NCBI RefSeq assembly: GCF_003260995.1
Contig: NZ_CP030040.1
Coordinates: 3,658,109 to 3,722,108, forward strand
DNA length: 64,000 bases
DNA from: Acetobacterium sp. KB-1
Lineage (GTDB): Bacteria; Bacillota; Clostridia; Eubacteriales; Eubacteriaceae
Reading direction: 5' to 3'
The position numbers were made by a program, and so were the translations under genes. Below, piece after piece: positions 1-9,002 of the stretch. Position 1 is the first letter of the stretch. The number at the start of each line of letters is the position of its first letter. The notes beneath the pieces were generated by a model. It was not told where the DNA came from and ran no database searches. It saw only the letters and a program-made list of their open reading frames with translations.

Positions 1-10
1 GAAATCATGG

Positions 11-16
11 TATAAT
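11..16 (+). promoter_or_regulatory. -10 box of the sugar operon promoter
   Basis: A perfect TATAAT lies about 70 bases ahead of the first gene. The -35 box would fall at or before the window edge and cannot be judged. If it is real, transcription starts near base 23 and the operon begins inside this window. Confidence 0.55.
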
Positions 17-35
17 AAAGAAACAGTAATCATAA

Positions 36-59
36 CCCATCATACGCATGTATGATGGG
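36..59 (+). promoter_or_regulatory. perfect 10-bp hairpin or operator in the leader of the sugar operon
   Basis: CCCATCATAC and its exact reverse complement are separated by GCAT. The palindrome lies just downstream of the expected transcription start and ends 25 bases before the first start codon. No T-run follows, so it is not a terminator. It could be an operator for the GntR regulator at the end of the operon or an mRNA-stabilising hairpin. The sequence does not decide between these. Confidence 0.5.
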
Positions 60-84
60 ATGAAATAGAAATGAGGTGATAACC

Positions 85-933
85 ATGAGTTATGTCAACA
101 TGGAAGCGATTCTTGAGCATGCTCGAAAAAACCATTATGCAGTTGGTGCCTTTAACATCGTGAATTATCTGACTGCAAAGGCGGCAATTGAAGCGGCCGA
201 GGAACTAAATCAAAATATTATCATTCAGACCTCGGTTAAAACAGTAAAGGCTTTTGGTATTGTTGAAATGATGGGTTTTTTAAAACCGATCGCTGAAAAT
301 GCTCAGGTAAAGGTTGCGATTCATCTTGATCATTCCACCGATGTAGAGTTTACAAAAGCCTGTATTGACGGCGGCTGGTCTTCCGTGATGTACGATGGTT
401 CGCAATTGCCACTGGTAGACAATATCAAAAATACCAAAGAAATTGTGGCCTATGCCAAGCCAAAAAATGTGACGGTTGAAGGCGAATTAGGTGCCATTGT
501 CGGCGTTGAAGATGACATTGTCGTAAAAGAAGGTGATCATGCTCATGCTAAACCAGCAGATTGTCGCATCTATTTGAAAGAAACGGGAGTTGATGCGTTT
601 GCGCCGGCAATCGGAACAGCACACGGAGTTTATAAAGGTGAAATTAAAATCGATTATGATCTTTTTGAAGATATCAATGAATTTTCACTGTGTCCGTTGG
701 TTCTCCATGGTGGAACCGGGCTGAGTGACGAAATGTTTCATCGGCTGATCAGCCTGGGTGCATCAAAGGTGAATATTTCAACAGCGATAAAAATTGCCTA
801 TTGTCAGGGAATGGCTGCTTTCAGTAAAGAAAATCCAGCCCAAAATGATCCGCTGAAATTGGATGCCTTCACCAAACAAGAAGTTAAAAAAGTTGTGACC
901 GAGCATATCCGCTTTTTTAGTCGGATCGATTAG
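85..933 (+). CDS. class II fructose/tagatose-bisphosphate aldolase family protein
   Basis: A zinc-dependent class II (ketose-bisphosphate) aldolase of about 282 residues, the usual length of the family. Members cleave a ketose phosphate or bisphosphate to DHAP (dihydroxyacetone phosphate) plus an aldehyde. Visible motifs are the HLDHS metal site in the first third, the GELGAIVGVED segment, a histidine in GTAHGVYKG, and the phosphate-binding HGGTGL and VNISTAIK segments. ATG at 85 is chosen over the upstream in-frame GTG at 76 because GAGGTG sits 5 bases before it, and the GTG is part of that ribosome binding site. It is the first gene of a six-gene operon with a kinase, two phosphatase-type proteins, a second aldolase and a regulator, so a substrate other than fructose bisphosphate is likely. 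The exact sugar cannot be told. Confidence 0.88.
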   Translation: MSYVNMEAILEHARKNHYAVGAFNIVNYLTAKAAIEAAEELNQNIIIQTSVKTVKAFGIVEMMGFLKPIAENAQVKVAIHLDHSTDVEFTKACIDGGWSSVMYDGSQLPLVDNIKNTKEIVAYAKPKNVTVEGELGAIVGVEDDIVVKEGDHAHAKPADCRIYLKETGVDAFAPAIGTAHGVYKGEIKIDYDLFEDINEFSLCPLVLHGGTGLSDEMFHRLISLGASKVNISTAIKIAYCQGMAAFSKENPAQNDPLKLDAFTKQEVKKVVTEHIRFFSRID

Positions 934-942
934 AGAGGTAAC

Positions 943-1884
943 ATGATGACAACACAACCAAATTACATTGTTGATTTACATAGTCATACCACCCGGTCTG
1001 ATGGGGGGGACACACCGCAGGAATTTATTTCCAATGCGGCCGCTTTAGGAATGAAAGTGATTGTATTTACTGATCATGATGTTCTGCCGCCTGATCAAAT
1101 CGAAGTAAATGGGGTGATGGTGGATCCTGTTCTTTATGCCAGGAAAAAAGGGATGAAACTGATACCGGGAATTGAATTTTCCTGTGAAACACAGGTAGAA
1201 GATGTCCACATTGTTGTGCTAGGGTGCGATTATTCCAATCCTAAAATAATCGAAATGTATCAGAAAATTGTAAAAAGTAAGATATTTTCCTATCAAAAGT
1301 TATTAGGCAAACTGGCTGACAATGGCTATGATATAACCTGGGATGAAGTGTTGAATTATGATGATATTCCGAGAAAACCCGAGGACGTGCAGAAAAAAAT
1401 AATTTTCAACCTGATGGCAGAAAAAGGTTATACAAAAACCTGGAGTGAGGCAAAATTATTGATCAGAAATAACCCGGACTTCAGTGTCAAACGAGAAAAA
1501 CCAGACCCCGCTGACATCATTAACATTGCCCATGAAAGTAGTGGAATTGCCATTTTGGCACATCCTTATCTGATTGATGAAACCGTTACGACCAATGAGG
1601 GTACAATGACCAGAGCGGAGTATATTGATAAATTGATTGATCTGGATCTCGACGGAATTGAGGCAAGCTATACCTATGATAAGACCACTTATAATGGACC
1701 GTATACGAAGGAGGAAATCATTGCCAAGGTCAAATCAGATTACCAGGATCGAGTGAGAATTATTTCTGGCGGTTCTGATTATCATGCGGACTATAAAAAG
1801 ACCGATAAAAATATCAGAAACATTGGCGAGTGTGGCGTAACCCTGGAGTATTTTAACAGCAATGAGCTTTTAAAAAATCTTTAA
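943..1884 (+). CDS. PHP-domain metal-dependent phosphoesterase
   Basis: The PHP fold is shown by the N-terminal metal motif DLHSHTTRSDGG, then FTDHD, the EFSCE segment, LAHPY and a C-terminal GGSDYH. These are the metal ligands of PHP phosphoesterases such as the YciV/RNase AM family. About 313 residues, a little longer than YciV, with an insertion around residues 120-190. It begins 9 bases after the aldolase stop. ATG at 943 and ATG at 946 are both possible behind GAGAGG. In this operon it probably removes phosphate from a sugar phosphate or related metabolite. A nucleotide-directed role, as in YciV, is the alternative. Confidence 0.82.
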   Translation: MMTTQPNYIVDLHSHTTRSDGGDTPQEFISNAAALGMKVIVFTDHDVLPPDQIEVNGVMVDPVLYARKKGMKLIPGIEFSCETQVEDVHIVVLGCDYSNPKIIEMYQKIVKSKIFSYQKLLGKLADNGYDITWDEVLNYDDIPRKPEDVQKKIIFNLMAEKGYTKTWSEAKLLIRNNPDFSVKREKPDPADIINIAHESSGIAILAHPYLIDETVTTNEGTMTRAEYIDKLIDLDLDGIEASYTYDKTTYNGPYTKEEIIAKVKSDYQDRVRIISGGSDYHADYKKTDKNIRNIGECGVTLEYFNSNELLKNL

Positions 1885-1925
1885 TTGATTTCTTAAAACG
1901 CTATAAATGTTTAATGGAGGTTGCT

Positions 1926-2600
1926 ATGATAATAAAAAACAAGGAACCCTATGCGTATTCGTATCTTATTTTTGATTTGGATGGAACTCTGGTAGATTCG
2001 TGTCCAGATATTATTGAGACGATTAAGTATATTATTGATCGTTATGGCTTTGATCAGAAAGAGGATGCATTTATTCGGAGTTGTATTGGCGGGGGAGCAA
2101 GAAACGTCCTCATCAAATCTCTTGGTGAGGACAAAGAAACCCTCATTGATCACGAAATACTGCCACTGTTTGTTGAGTATTACACCGAGAATTGTGATAA
2201 AAAAACCTTTGCATATGATGGCGTACTAGAGGTTCTGGAGTATTATAAACAGAAGGGAAAATCACTGTCAGTGGCTACTTTTAAAATACGAAGGGCAACT
2301 GAAAAAATTTTAAAAACACTAAAATTATATGATTACTTTGATATTCTGGTGACAGCCGATGACGTTAAAAACCCCAAACCTCATCCTGATTGTATTAATG
2401 CGATTCTCGCGTATTATAATTGCAGCAAGACCCAAGCGATTCTCGTTGGGGATACCAAAACCGATTATCTCACTGGAACAAATGCAGGCATTGATGTGTG
2501 TGGAGTTACATTTGGATATGGTGCTCCGGAGGTCGTCAGATCATTAAATCCAACCTATGTTATTGATCGTATGGAAGAGCTTAAAAAAGCTGTTTTATAG
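1926..2600 (+). CDS. HAD-family phosphatase, phosphoglycolate phosphatase-like
   Basis: Haloacid dehalogenase-superfamily hydrolase with motif I FDLDGTLVDS near the N-terminus, motif II in VATFK, and motifs III/IV in NPKPHP and VGDTKTDY. The alpha-helical cap between motifs I and II is typical of Gph/PGP-like phosphatases. ATG at 1926 is preferred over 1914 because TGGAGG at 1915-1920 forms the ribosome binding site for it. About 224 residues. It follows the PHP gene by 41 bases and precedes the DeoC-like aldolase, so dephosphorylation of a pathway intermediate is likely. Substrates of HAD enzymes cannot be predicted from motifs. Confidence 0.85.
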   Translation: MIIKNKEPYAYSYLIFDLDGTLVDSCPDIIETIKYIIDRYGFDQKEDAFIRSCIGGGARNVLIKSLGEDKETLIDHEILPLFVEYYTENCDKKTFAYDGVLEVLEYYKQKGKSLSVATFKIRRATEKILKTLKLYDYFDILVTADDVKNPKPHPDCINAILAYYNCSKTQAILVGDTKTDYLTGTNAGIDVCGVTFGYGAPEVVRSLNPTYVIDRMEELKKAVL

Positions 2601-2624
2601 AATAAAAATAGGAGGCATGAAGTT

Positions 2625-3344
2625 ATGGTTGATTTATCAAAAATGGATAAAAAAGCCCTGGGAAAATGTTTTGATCATTCGGTGCTGCCAAAAAATACCA
2701 CCGAAGCTGAAATTCGATCCGGTTGTCGCGAGGCGGTCGCCTATAATTGTGCGGCATTCTATTCCGCAACACCCTATTGGACACCAGTGGTGGTGGACGA
2801 ACTAAAAGGTACCGACATCCACATTGGAACTGGTCTGGATTTCCCCTTTGGAGCATCATCATCGATTATTAAAGCATTCGAAACAGAGTACGCAGTAAAA
2901 GCCGGATGTACCGTTTTAGACCTTGTGATGAATGTCGGGGCGTTAAAAGACAAAAGATATGATGTGATCAAGGGCGAGTTGATGGATTTTAAAACCGCAG
3001 CGCAGGGACGAATCACCAAAACCATTATTGAAACCTGTTTTTTGAGTGACGAGGAAATTGCGACAGCTTGTAAACTGATTGCAGAAGTGGGCATTGATTA
3101 CGCCAAAACATCAACTGGTCAATTTGAAGGGCCAAGTATGGAACAGTTTTTAGTGATGAAAAAGACATTATCTGAAACGGAGGTCAAGCTCAAGGTGGCA
3201 GGGGTTAAATTCCCCCGGCCGCAAAATGCTTACGTATTCATTCTGGCAGGCGCCGATCTGATCGGCACACGTGCGGCAGTCGCAATTATCGATGCGTTTG
3301 AACAAATGCGTGAGATTGGACTGGTTTCCAAATACAAAGACTGA
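2625..3344 (+). CDS. DeoC/LacD-type class I aldolase (deoxyribose-phosphate aldolase family)
   Basis: A TIM-barrel aldolase of 239 residues. DeoC hallmarks are present: the KCFDHSVL start, DLVMNVGALK with the catalytic aspartate (D99), YAKTSTG with the Schiff-base lysine (K161), and LKVAG with the proton-relay lysine (K190). The following GADLIGTR phosphate site is also intact. DeoC splits 2-deoxyribose-5-phosphate into glyceraldehyde-3-phosphate and acetaldehyde. The YSATPYWTP and KFPRPQNAY segments differ from standard DeoC, so a related substrate is possible. It starts behind GGAGG, 24 bases after the HAD gene. A second aldolase in the same operon as the class II enzyme suggests two cleavage steps or two substrates. 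Confidence 0.82.
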   Translation: MVDLSKMDKKALGKCFDHSVLPKNTTEAEIRSGCREAVAYNCAAFYSATPYWTPVVVDELKGTDIHIGTGLDFPFGASSSIIKAFETEYAVKAGCTVLDLVMNVGALKDKRYDVIKGELMDFKTAAQGRITKTIIETCFLSDEEIATACKLIAEVGIDYAKTSTGQFEGPSMEQFLVMKKTLSETEVKLKVAGVKFPRPQNAYVFILAGADLIGTRAAVAIIDAFEQMREIGLVSKYKD

Positions 3345-3457
3345 ACCAAAAAAAGTTTCATCAAATTGCTGAACAAAATTCCCTTAAACTAGGCATAATA
3401 TTAAATTAATTCATGGTGTAAAAGTTAATTTTTATTATTTAGAAGGAGAATTTAAAT

Positions 3458-4999
3458 ATGGGCAAATATTTAATCGGTATTGATGTGGGAACAACTGGTA
3501 CAAAAGCGATGATTCTTGATAAAGACGGCAAAATCTATGGCAAAGGATATGGCGAGTACCCATGTAACTATCCGAATCCCAATTGGGTTGAGCAGGATGT
3601 GGATTTGTTGGTCGAGGAAACCTACAAAGCATGTAAACAAGCAGTCACATCATCAGGACTTGATCCGCAGGAAATTGCGGCGGTTGGATTTTCCTGCCAA
3701 CGGGCAACTTTTGCGCTGGTAGATAAAAATAATGAACCCATCGATAATATTTTTTATGGTTGGCAGGATAACCGGGGAGCAGATATCCTTGAAGAAGCGA
3801 TGGGCATTATTGATCCGGATACATTCTTTAAAAGCACTGGTATGCCGATGGCGCCAACCTTCACTTTTATCAAACTGTTGTGGTTAATGAAAAAAAGACC
3901 AGAACTGTATGAAAAAACGAAATACGTGGCAATGATGCCGGAATACATTCAATATTGCTTTGGTGCGGATGATTTTTATTGTGAGGTGACCAATGCCTGT
4001 ACATCGGGGTATCTTAATCCCAACACAATGGATTGGGCGGACAATATTATTAATGCTTTTGGCATTGATAAGGCAAAGTTGCCAAAATTAGTGAAGCCAG
4101 GTGATATTGTTGGAAAAGTGACACCAAAAACGGCAGAGAAAACGGGACTGGCTGTCGGGACTCTCTTAGTTGCGGGAAGTGGCGATCAGCAATGTGCCGC
4201 CATTGGTGCCGGCGTTATTGAAGATGGTTATGCATCTTTAACGCTGGGGACAGCAGGTCTTCTGGTTGTTGGCACAAAAAATCTGGTATTAGACGATGTA
4301 CCGGGGGTTATGGCAACCTCATCGGCATCATTAGGATTATTCAATCTTGAGGGGATACAACTGGGTGCCGCCAGCAGTTATCGATGGGCAAGGGATGAGT
4401 TAGCTGAAATCGAAGTAGCATTCGGGAAAAAGACCGGAATGGATCCCTATGAAGTGATGGATTACCATATTATAAAAAGTCCGGTAGGGTCGAAGGGGAT
4501 TGTCTTCATGCCATTTTTGACCGGGTCAGGTTATCCGTATTGGAACCCTGAAGCAAAGGGTATCTTTGCCGGTATTACTTTTGCCCATTCCAAGAGTGAT
4601 ATGATTCGTTCGGTTATGGAAGGGATCACACTGGAAAGCAAGGATATGTATGAAACCATGAAAAAATCCGGCGTGATTTTGAAACAACTAGCTATAACAG
4701 GCGGAGCTACAAAATCCGCAGCATGGCGTCAGATCATTGCTGATATGTTTGGCGTTCCCATTCGTAAACTGGAAATACCTGACGCAACCATCGTTGGAGC
4801 GGCGGTTATCGCAGGTGTCGGCGCGGGGTGGTTTAAAGATGTCACAGAAGGAGTCATTTCAATGGTTCGTTATCTGGAAACGATTGAACCGATAACTGAA
4901 AATGTTAAAAAATATAACGAAATTTATGACATTTACAAAAATCTGTATGTCGCATTAAATGAAAATGGCTTATATACACAATTTGCCAAATTAAAATAA
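3458..4999 (+). CDS. FGGY-family carbohydrate kinase
   Basis: About 513 residues with the two actin-like halves of FGGY sugar kinases. The N-terminal ATP/phosphate loop is IGIDVGTTGTKAMI. The likely catalytic aspartate lies in YGWQDNRG. GSGDQQCAAIGAG and ITGGATKSAAWRQI mark the C-terminal domain. The closest named types are xylulokinase and related pentulose or tetritol kinases, but specificity cannot be read from sequence. AGAAGGAG precedes the ATG. There is a 113-base AT-rich gap before it, enough for an internal promoter. It would phosphorylate the incoming sugar before the aldolase steps. Confidence 0.85.
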   Translation: MGKYLIGIDVGTTGTKAMILDKDGKIYGKGYGEYPCNYPNPNWVEQDVDLLVEETYKACKQAVTSSGLDPQEIAAVGFSCQRATFALVDKNNEPIDNIFYGWQDNRGADILEEAMGIIDPDTFFKSTGMPMAPTFTFIKLLWLMKKRPELYEKTKYVAMMPEYIQYCFGADDFYCEVTNACTSGYLNPNTMDWADNIINAFGIDKAKLPKLVKPGDIVGKVTPKTAEKTGLAVGTLLVAGSGDQQCAAIGAGVIEDGYASLTLGTAGLLVVGTKNLVLDDVPGVMATSSASLGLFNLEGIQLGAASSYRWARDELAEIEVAFGKKTGMDPYEVMDYHIIKSPVGSKGIVFMPFLTGSGYPYWNPEAKGIFAGITFAHSKSDMIRSVMEGITLESKDMYETMKKSGVILKQLAITGGATKSAAWRQIIADMFGVPIRKLEIPDATIVGAAVIAGVGAGWFKDVTEGVISMVRYLETIEPITENVKKYNEIYDIYKNLYVALNENGLYTQFAKLK

Positions 5000-5116
5000 G
5001 CAGAATGAGATCAATTTTTGCGGATTATTCTTTTAATTCTATAGAGTGTATGATAAAATAAAAGAAGTTTTGCTAAATAAGCTGCACAAAGGGGTTTTAT
5101 GGAAGGAAGTATTGAT

Positions 5117-5848
5117 ATGTACAAAATTAAGCGAGAAAACCCGAAACCATTGTACATACAATTGGAAGAGTTAATTCGTAATAATATCGAAGAAGGTATT
5201 TGGAGGCCGAACACAGCCATACCATCTGAGAGTGAAATGAATCGGTTGTATGGGGTTAGCCGCATGACAATCCGTTCAGCGTGTTCTCAATTGGTGCAGG
5301 ATGGTGTTCTCTATCGCGTTCCTGGTAAGGGTACCTTTGTGGCAGAACCCAAGATAATGGCGGAATCTTTGGCATATATGGGCTTTAGAGAGCAATTGGA
5401 GAGAATGGGGTATGAAATTACCACAGAGCTTTTAAATGTTACCGAAAAAGAAGCCTCGTTGAGTGTTGCAAAGCGTCTGCAATGTCCGCAGGGGTCTCCA
5501 ATACTGGAAATTGAGCGGTTGCGTTTTCTAAAAGGTGAGCCCATCAGCCTTCATTATTCACGGATTCCTTATGATTTGTGTAAGAATCTAAGTGATCGTG
5601 CACTTGAAGAAGAACAGCTTTGTGTGCTTCTTGAAAAAGAGTATAATTTAAAACCCAGCCGGGTCATGGAAACTTTTGAGTCGGTTACGGCCTCGGAAAA
5701 AGAGAGTAAACTTTTAAAAGTTCCGCAAGGATACCCCTTGCTTGTTTTAGAGGATATTCTTTATGATAAGGATGATAAGCCTTTTGAGTACTCAAAAGTA
5801 GTTTTTCGTGGCGATAAAATTAAATTAAAGTATGAATACCGTAATTAA
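5117..5848 (+). CDS. GntR-family transcriptional regulator with UTRA domain (HutC subfamily)
   Basis: About 243 residues. Residues 1-70 form the GntR winged helix-turn-helix: PLYIQLEELIRNNI, then the IPSESEMNRLYGVSRMT recognition region, then the wing GVLYRVPGKGTFV. The rest is a UTRA effector domain with LEIERLRFLKGEPI and the closing EYSKVVFRGDK segment. ATG at 5117 is chosen over 5099 because GGAAGGA lies 9 bases before it. It is the last gene of the operon and likely controls it in response to a phosphorylated sugar. The palindrome at 36-59 is a candidate operator. Confidence 0.88.
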   Translation: MYKIKRENPKPLYIQLEELIRNNIEEGIWRPNTAIPSESEMNRLYGVSRMTIRSACSQLVQDGVLYRVPGKGTFVAEPKIMAESLAYMGFREQLERMGYEITTELLNVTEKEASLSVAKRLQCPQGSPILEIERLRFLKGEPISLHYSRIPYDLCKNLSDRALEEEQLCVLLEKEYNLKPSRVMETFESVTASEKESKLLKVPQGYPLLVLEDILYDKDDKPFEYSKVVFRGDKIKLKYEYRN

Positions 5849-5866
5849 AATTACGGTATTTTTTTG
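5835..5866 (+). terminator. intrinsic terminator of the sugar operon
   Basis: AATACCGTAATT pairs with AATTACGGTATT, followed by seven T. The 5' arm overlaps the last codons and stop of the GntR gene. Confidence 0.85.
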
Positions 5867-5911
5867 GCCGTGATCCAGATTATGATGAAAAGATTTTTGA
5901 AGATACATTTG

Positions 5912-7099
5912 TTACTCGTCGTTTAGTACCGGTTCCAAACTGGTATCCCGGAAAAAGGAGTTCGCATTAAAGAGATAGAGTACATCAGTGATCTGAGCAT
6001 CAGCGATGAGATCATCAATACTATCATAGTAGTAACGGGGATCAACGACGGTGATCTCACTGTAAAAAGGGGTTAAGAAGGGAATAAAAGCATTGGCATA
6101 CGAATCCTTGATAATCAGCAGATTTTTTTCATTCAGCACCGGATTTTTAATTTTTATAATGGGATGATTACCAGCCAGAAAAACGGCATATTTGTCATTC
6201 TCCTTTAATTGTTCGCTGTCATAAAGGGAAGCGGCTTTTTTTTGTTCTTCCACATAGCTTACCACCGAATAGTCATCGTCGCTTTTAGGAATATAGACCT
6301 CAATGGTATCGGAGGAAGACGTCAAATAGCCACTTTTAGAAGCCAGGGCACCAGAAAATGAGTGGGTAACAGGATAAACGATATAGGCATCAGGGTCTGC
6401 TTTAATACCCATGGTATCGGCGACTCCCTGAAAAGAAAGCCAGGCACCTAAAGTGGTCCAGTGATGGTCGGTTTTATAATACAAAAGTTGGTCCTGATGT
6501 TCTGCTAAAATCGGACTGGGATCAAGAACGCTGAAGTGTTCCTGCAAGCCGGCAGTAAAGCTATTGATATAGTCGCTTTGATTTAGTACCGGAGCATAGG
6601 CTGGCAGTTTATCAGCGGTGACACTAATTGCATTGGGAACCAGCATAAAGAAGTGGTTTAGATCGGAGTGCTTTTCAGCAAACTGGTTTAATGCAGTTTG
6701 AGTCTGCGCCACAGTGTCAGCAGATAAAGGATCAAAGTTTTCGATCAGGGTGGCGTTTTTGCCGAAATAAACCCCATTGGAGCTATTTTTTCCGATCAGG
6801 CGATCGGTACTGGTTTTGGTATGAATCCAGAAATTTCGCCCGACTAATTGGTCGGCCGTGTACTTTTGCATTTTTTTCATATAGCGGCCATCGATGATGC
6901 TGTCCACAGAAAAACGGGGCCATTGGGTTAAAATCCGGTTTTCATTTTCAGACAGTTTGGTATCGGGCAGGATCAGTGAGGCCAGGGAGAAAAAGGCAAG
7001 GATCCCGATAAAGAGCAGCCCCAATAAATTAATATATTTTTTATAAAATAAAGAATGAGCATATTGATCATGTTCACGATGGTTATCTTTTTTTCGCAT
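5912..7099 (-). CDS. DHHW-family protein, AlgJ/AlgX-like partner of the MBOAT acyltransferase
   Basis: About 395 residues: a cytosolic tail, one membrane helix near residues 24-46, then an extracytoplasmic domain. The name-giving motif is in YYKTDHHWTTLGAW, which corresponds to the catalytic Asp-His pair of SGNH-like acetyltransferases such as AlgJ and AlgX. LIIKDSYANAFIPFL near the C-terminus supplies the Ser-containing motif. DHHW proteins are encoded next to MBOAT membrane acyltransferases and are thought to move an acyl group onto a surface polymer. It lies 10 bases downstream of the MBOAT stop and is the last gene of the cluster. The polymer acceptor is unknown. Confidence 0.83.
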   Translation of the reverse strand: MRKKDNHREHDQYAHSLFYKKYINLLGLLFIGILAFFSLASLILPDTKLSENENRILTQWPRFSVDSIIDGRYMKKMQKYTADQLVGRNFWIHTKTSTDRLIGKNSSNGVYFGKNATLIENFDPLSADTVAQTQTALNQFAEKHSDLNHFFMLVPNAISVTADKLPAYAPVLNQSDYINSFTAGLQEHFSVLDPSPILAEHQDQLLYYKTDHHWTTLGAWLSFQGVADTMGIKADPDAYIVYPVTHSFSGALASKSGYLTSSSDTIEVYIPKSDDDYSVVSYVEEQKKAASLYDSEQLKENDKYAVFLAGNHPIIKIKNPVLNEKNLLIIKDSYANAFIPFLTPFYSEITVVDPRYYYDSIDDLIADAQITDVLYLFNANSFFRDTSLEPVLNDE

Positions 7100-7109
7100 A
7101 TTACTTCAC

Positions 7110-8510
7110 CTAAAATCTAAAATATAAAAAAGGATTATATGTTTCTGTTACTAAATAAGCAATGGATAAAAACATAATCACGCTGTTAAGTCCCAGTCCA
7201 AAAGGGATCACCCATTTTTTTTCCTGGTGAATCAGTTTGTTATAGCGTTGATGAACAAACGGGGTACAGCAGATGCCGCATACAAGTAATAAAATAAGAC
7301 TGGTGGTTAGGTAATAGAGGCCGGTTGAATCAACCAGAGACGCACCGGCAGTAAAAAACATAACCTGCAGGTAAGACAGGGCAAAACCCATGTCCGGACT
7401 GGCAAAGAAAACCCAGCCGATTATAACCAGAATCAGGGTGTAACTGTGCTGAATAAATCTTGGCAGTTTTTCCAGCAGTGCGCTTAAGAATACTTTTTCA
7501 GCAAAAAGGATCAGCCCATAATAGCCACCCCAGACGACAAAATTCCAGTTGGCACCATGCCAGAGGCCTGTTAACAACCAGACAATACAGAGGTTTAAAA
7601 AGAGCCGGGGGATGGGAACACGGTTACCACCCAGAGGGATATAAAGGTATTCACGAAACCAGGTTCCCAGTGAAATGTGCCAGCGTCGCCAGAATTCGGA
7701 TACACTTCGGGAGATATAGGGATAATTAAAGTTTTCGAGAAATTCAAAACCAAACATTTTCCCCAAACCAATGGCCATATCCGAATAACCACTAAAGTCG
7801 AAATAGATTTGAAAGGTAAAGGCGATAATTCCGATCCAGGCGGTAAGTACTGACAGTTCACCCACATTTATGGCTGAAATAAGGGTCCAGACATAGCCGA
7901 TATTGTTGGCCAGCAGAACTTTTTTGCCGAGACCCTGGATAAAACGTTCCACTCCGATTCCGAATTTTTCCTGATTGATCACCCGCTCGGTTAGCTGATC
8001 GTCGATATCCTTATAGCGAACAATCGGTCCGGCGATCAGCTGCGGAAACATGGTGACATACAAGCCAAAGGAAATGATGTTTTTTTGGACCGGAACCTTT
8101 TTCAGATAGATATCAATGACATAGGAGAGAATCTGAAAGGTATAAAATGAAATCCCGATCGGTAAGGGTAAGGGCGTGTAGGGAATCCCCAGACCAAAGA
8201 TCTGGTTAATGATACTCAGTAAAAACCCCCAGTATTTAAAAAAGAATAAAATGCTTAAATTCACGATGAGAGTAAAAATAAAAATTTGCTTCCGGACTAA
8301 ATGGGGCTTTTTGTCCATCAGTAATCCCATGCCAAAGTCGAAGGTGATGGTAAAAAGCATTAAGAAAACATAAATCGGTTCTCCCCAGGCATAAAAAAAT
8401 AGACTGATCAGAAGCAAGATTAAATTTTTCCCCTGTTTCGGGATAATGGTATACAGACCCAATGCAATGGGAAGAAAAGCAAAGATAAACAAAATACTGC
8501 TAAAAACCAT
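7110..8510 (-). CDS. MBOAT-family membrane O-acyltransferase (AlgI/DltB/PatA-like)
   Basis: About 466 residues with many hydrophobic helices. It carries the AlgI-type signature: FPQLIAGPIVRY, FDFSGYSDMAIGLGKMFG, FWRRWHISLGTWFREYLYIPLGG and the catalytic histidine in LTGLWHGANWNF. These enzymes carry an acyl group, usually acetyl, across the membrane to a surface glycan or teichoic acid. ATG at 8510 is taken because AAGGAG lies 5 bases before it; the in-frame GTG at 8516 touches the ribosome binding site. It is flanked by the DUF4358 lipoprotein and the DHHW protein, the usual partners in Clostridia. Confidence 0.92.
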   Translation of the reverse strand: MVFSSILFIFAFLPIALGLYTIIPKQGKNLILLLISLFFYAWGEPIYVFLMLFTITFDFGMGLLMDKKPHLVRKQIFIFTLIVNLSILFFFKYWGFLLSIINQIFGLGIPYTPLPLPIGISFYTFQILSYVIDIYLKKVPVQKNIISFGLYVTMFPQLIAGPIVRYKDIDDQLTERVINQEKFGIGVERFIQGLGKKVLLANNIGYVWTLISAINVGELSVLTAWIGIIAFTFQIYFDFSGYSDMAIGLGKMFGFEFLENFNYPYISRSVSEFWRRWHISLGTWFREYLYIPLGGNRVPIPRLFLNLCIVWLLTGLWHGANWNFVVWGGYYGLILFAEKVFLSALLEKLPRFIQHSYTLILVIIGWVFFASPDMGFALSYLQVMFFTAGASLVDSTGLYYLTTSLILLLVCGICCTPFVHQRYNKLIHQEKKWVIPFGLGLNSVIMFLSIAYLVTETYNPFLYFRF

Positions 8511-8519
8511 GGTCACTCC

Positions 8520-8990
8520 TTAGGGATTATTCTTAATGCTTTTGACAAAGGTATCTTTTAATGTGGACGCTTCAGGTGATACACAATAAAAAAGCGTGTT
8601 TCCCACAATTTTAAACTCATGATTTTCAAGTAGCTCCACCTGCTTCGGTCCGTATCCGCCAAAGCTCTCCAGTTGCATGGCGTTGCGGACATCAACGGCC
8701 CCTTCGATCAGATCCAATTGGGCGGAATCTGAGGCTTTAATCACAAGGATTTCGGATACATCCATATAATTGGCCGGGACGTAAATTAAAACTTCCTGAT
8801 AGTCACTCATATTGAGTCCGTAATAGCGTTTCAATGTTTTTCCATCCCCCTTTTCCATCCCGCTAAGGTTTTGGGAAGCGGCGAGCAGATCGGCTTCCAC
8901 CTGGGATAAAGGTGCCTGCTCGGCAGAATGACAGCCAAAAGAGAGTAACGCAAGTATTAGAACGGATAGAAGTACAAAAATTTTTTTCAT
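8520..8990 (-). CDS. DUF4358-type lipoprotein of the surface acylation cluster
   Basis: 156 residues. An N-terminal lipoprotein signal is visible: MKKIF, a hydrophobic stretch, then LSFGC as lipobox with Cys19. The rest looks like the DUF4358 domain, with SQNLSGMEKGD, YYGLNMSDYQEVLIY and VRNAMQLESFGGYGPKQVELLENH. Its biochemical function is not known. DUF4358 genes often sit beside MBOAT and DHHW genes, which fits here. It lies 12 bases after the SGNH reading frame and 9 bases before the MBOAT start, so co-expression is likely. Confidence 0.78.
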   Translation of the reverse strand: MKKIFVLLSVLILALLSFGCHSAEQAPLSQVEADLLAASQNLSGMEKGDGKTLKRYYGLNMSDYQEVLIYVPANYMDVSEILVIKASDSAQLDLIEGAVDVRNAMQLESFGGYGPKQVELLENHEFKIVGNTLFYCVSPEASTLKDTFVKSIKNNP

Positions 8991-9002
8991 GATGGTCCAA
9001 TT

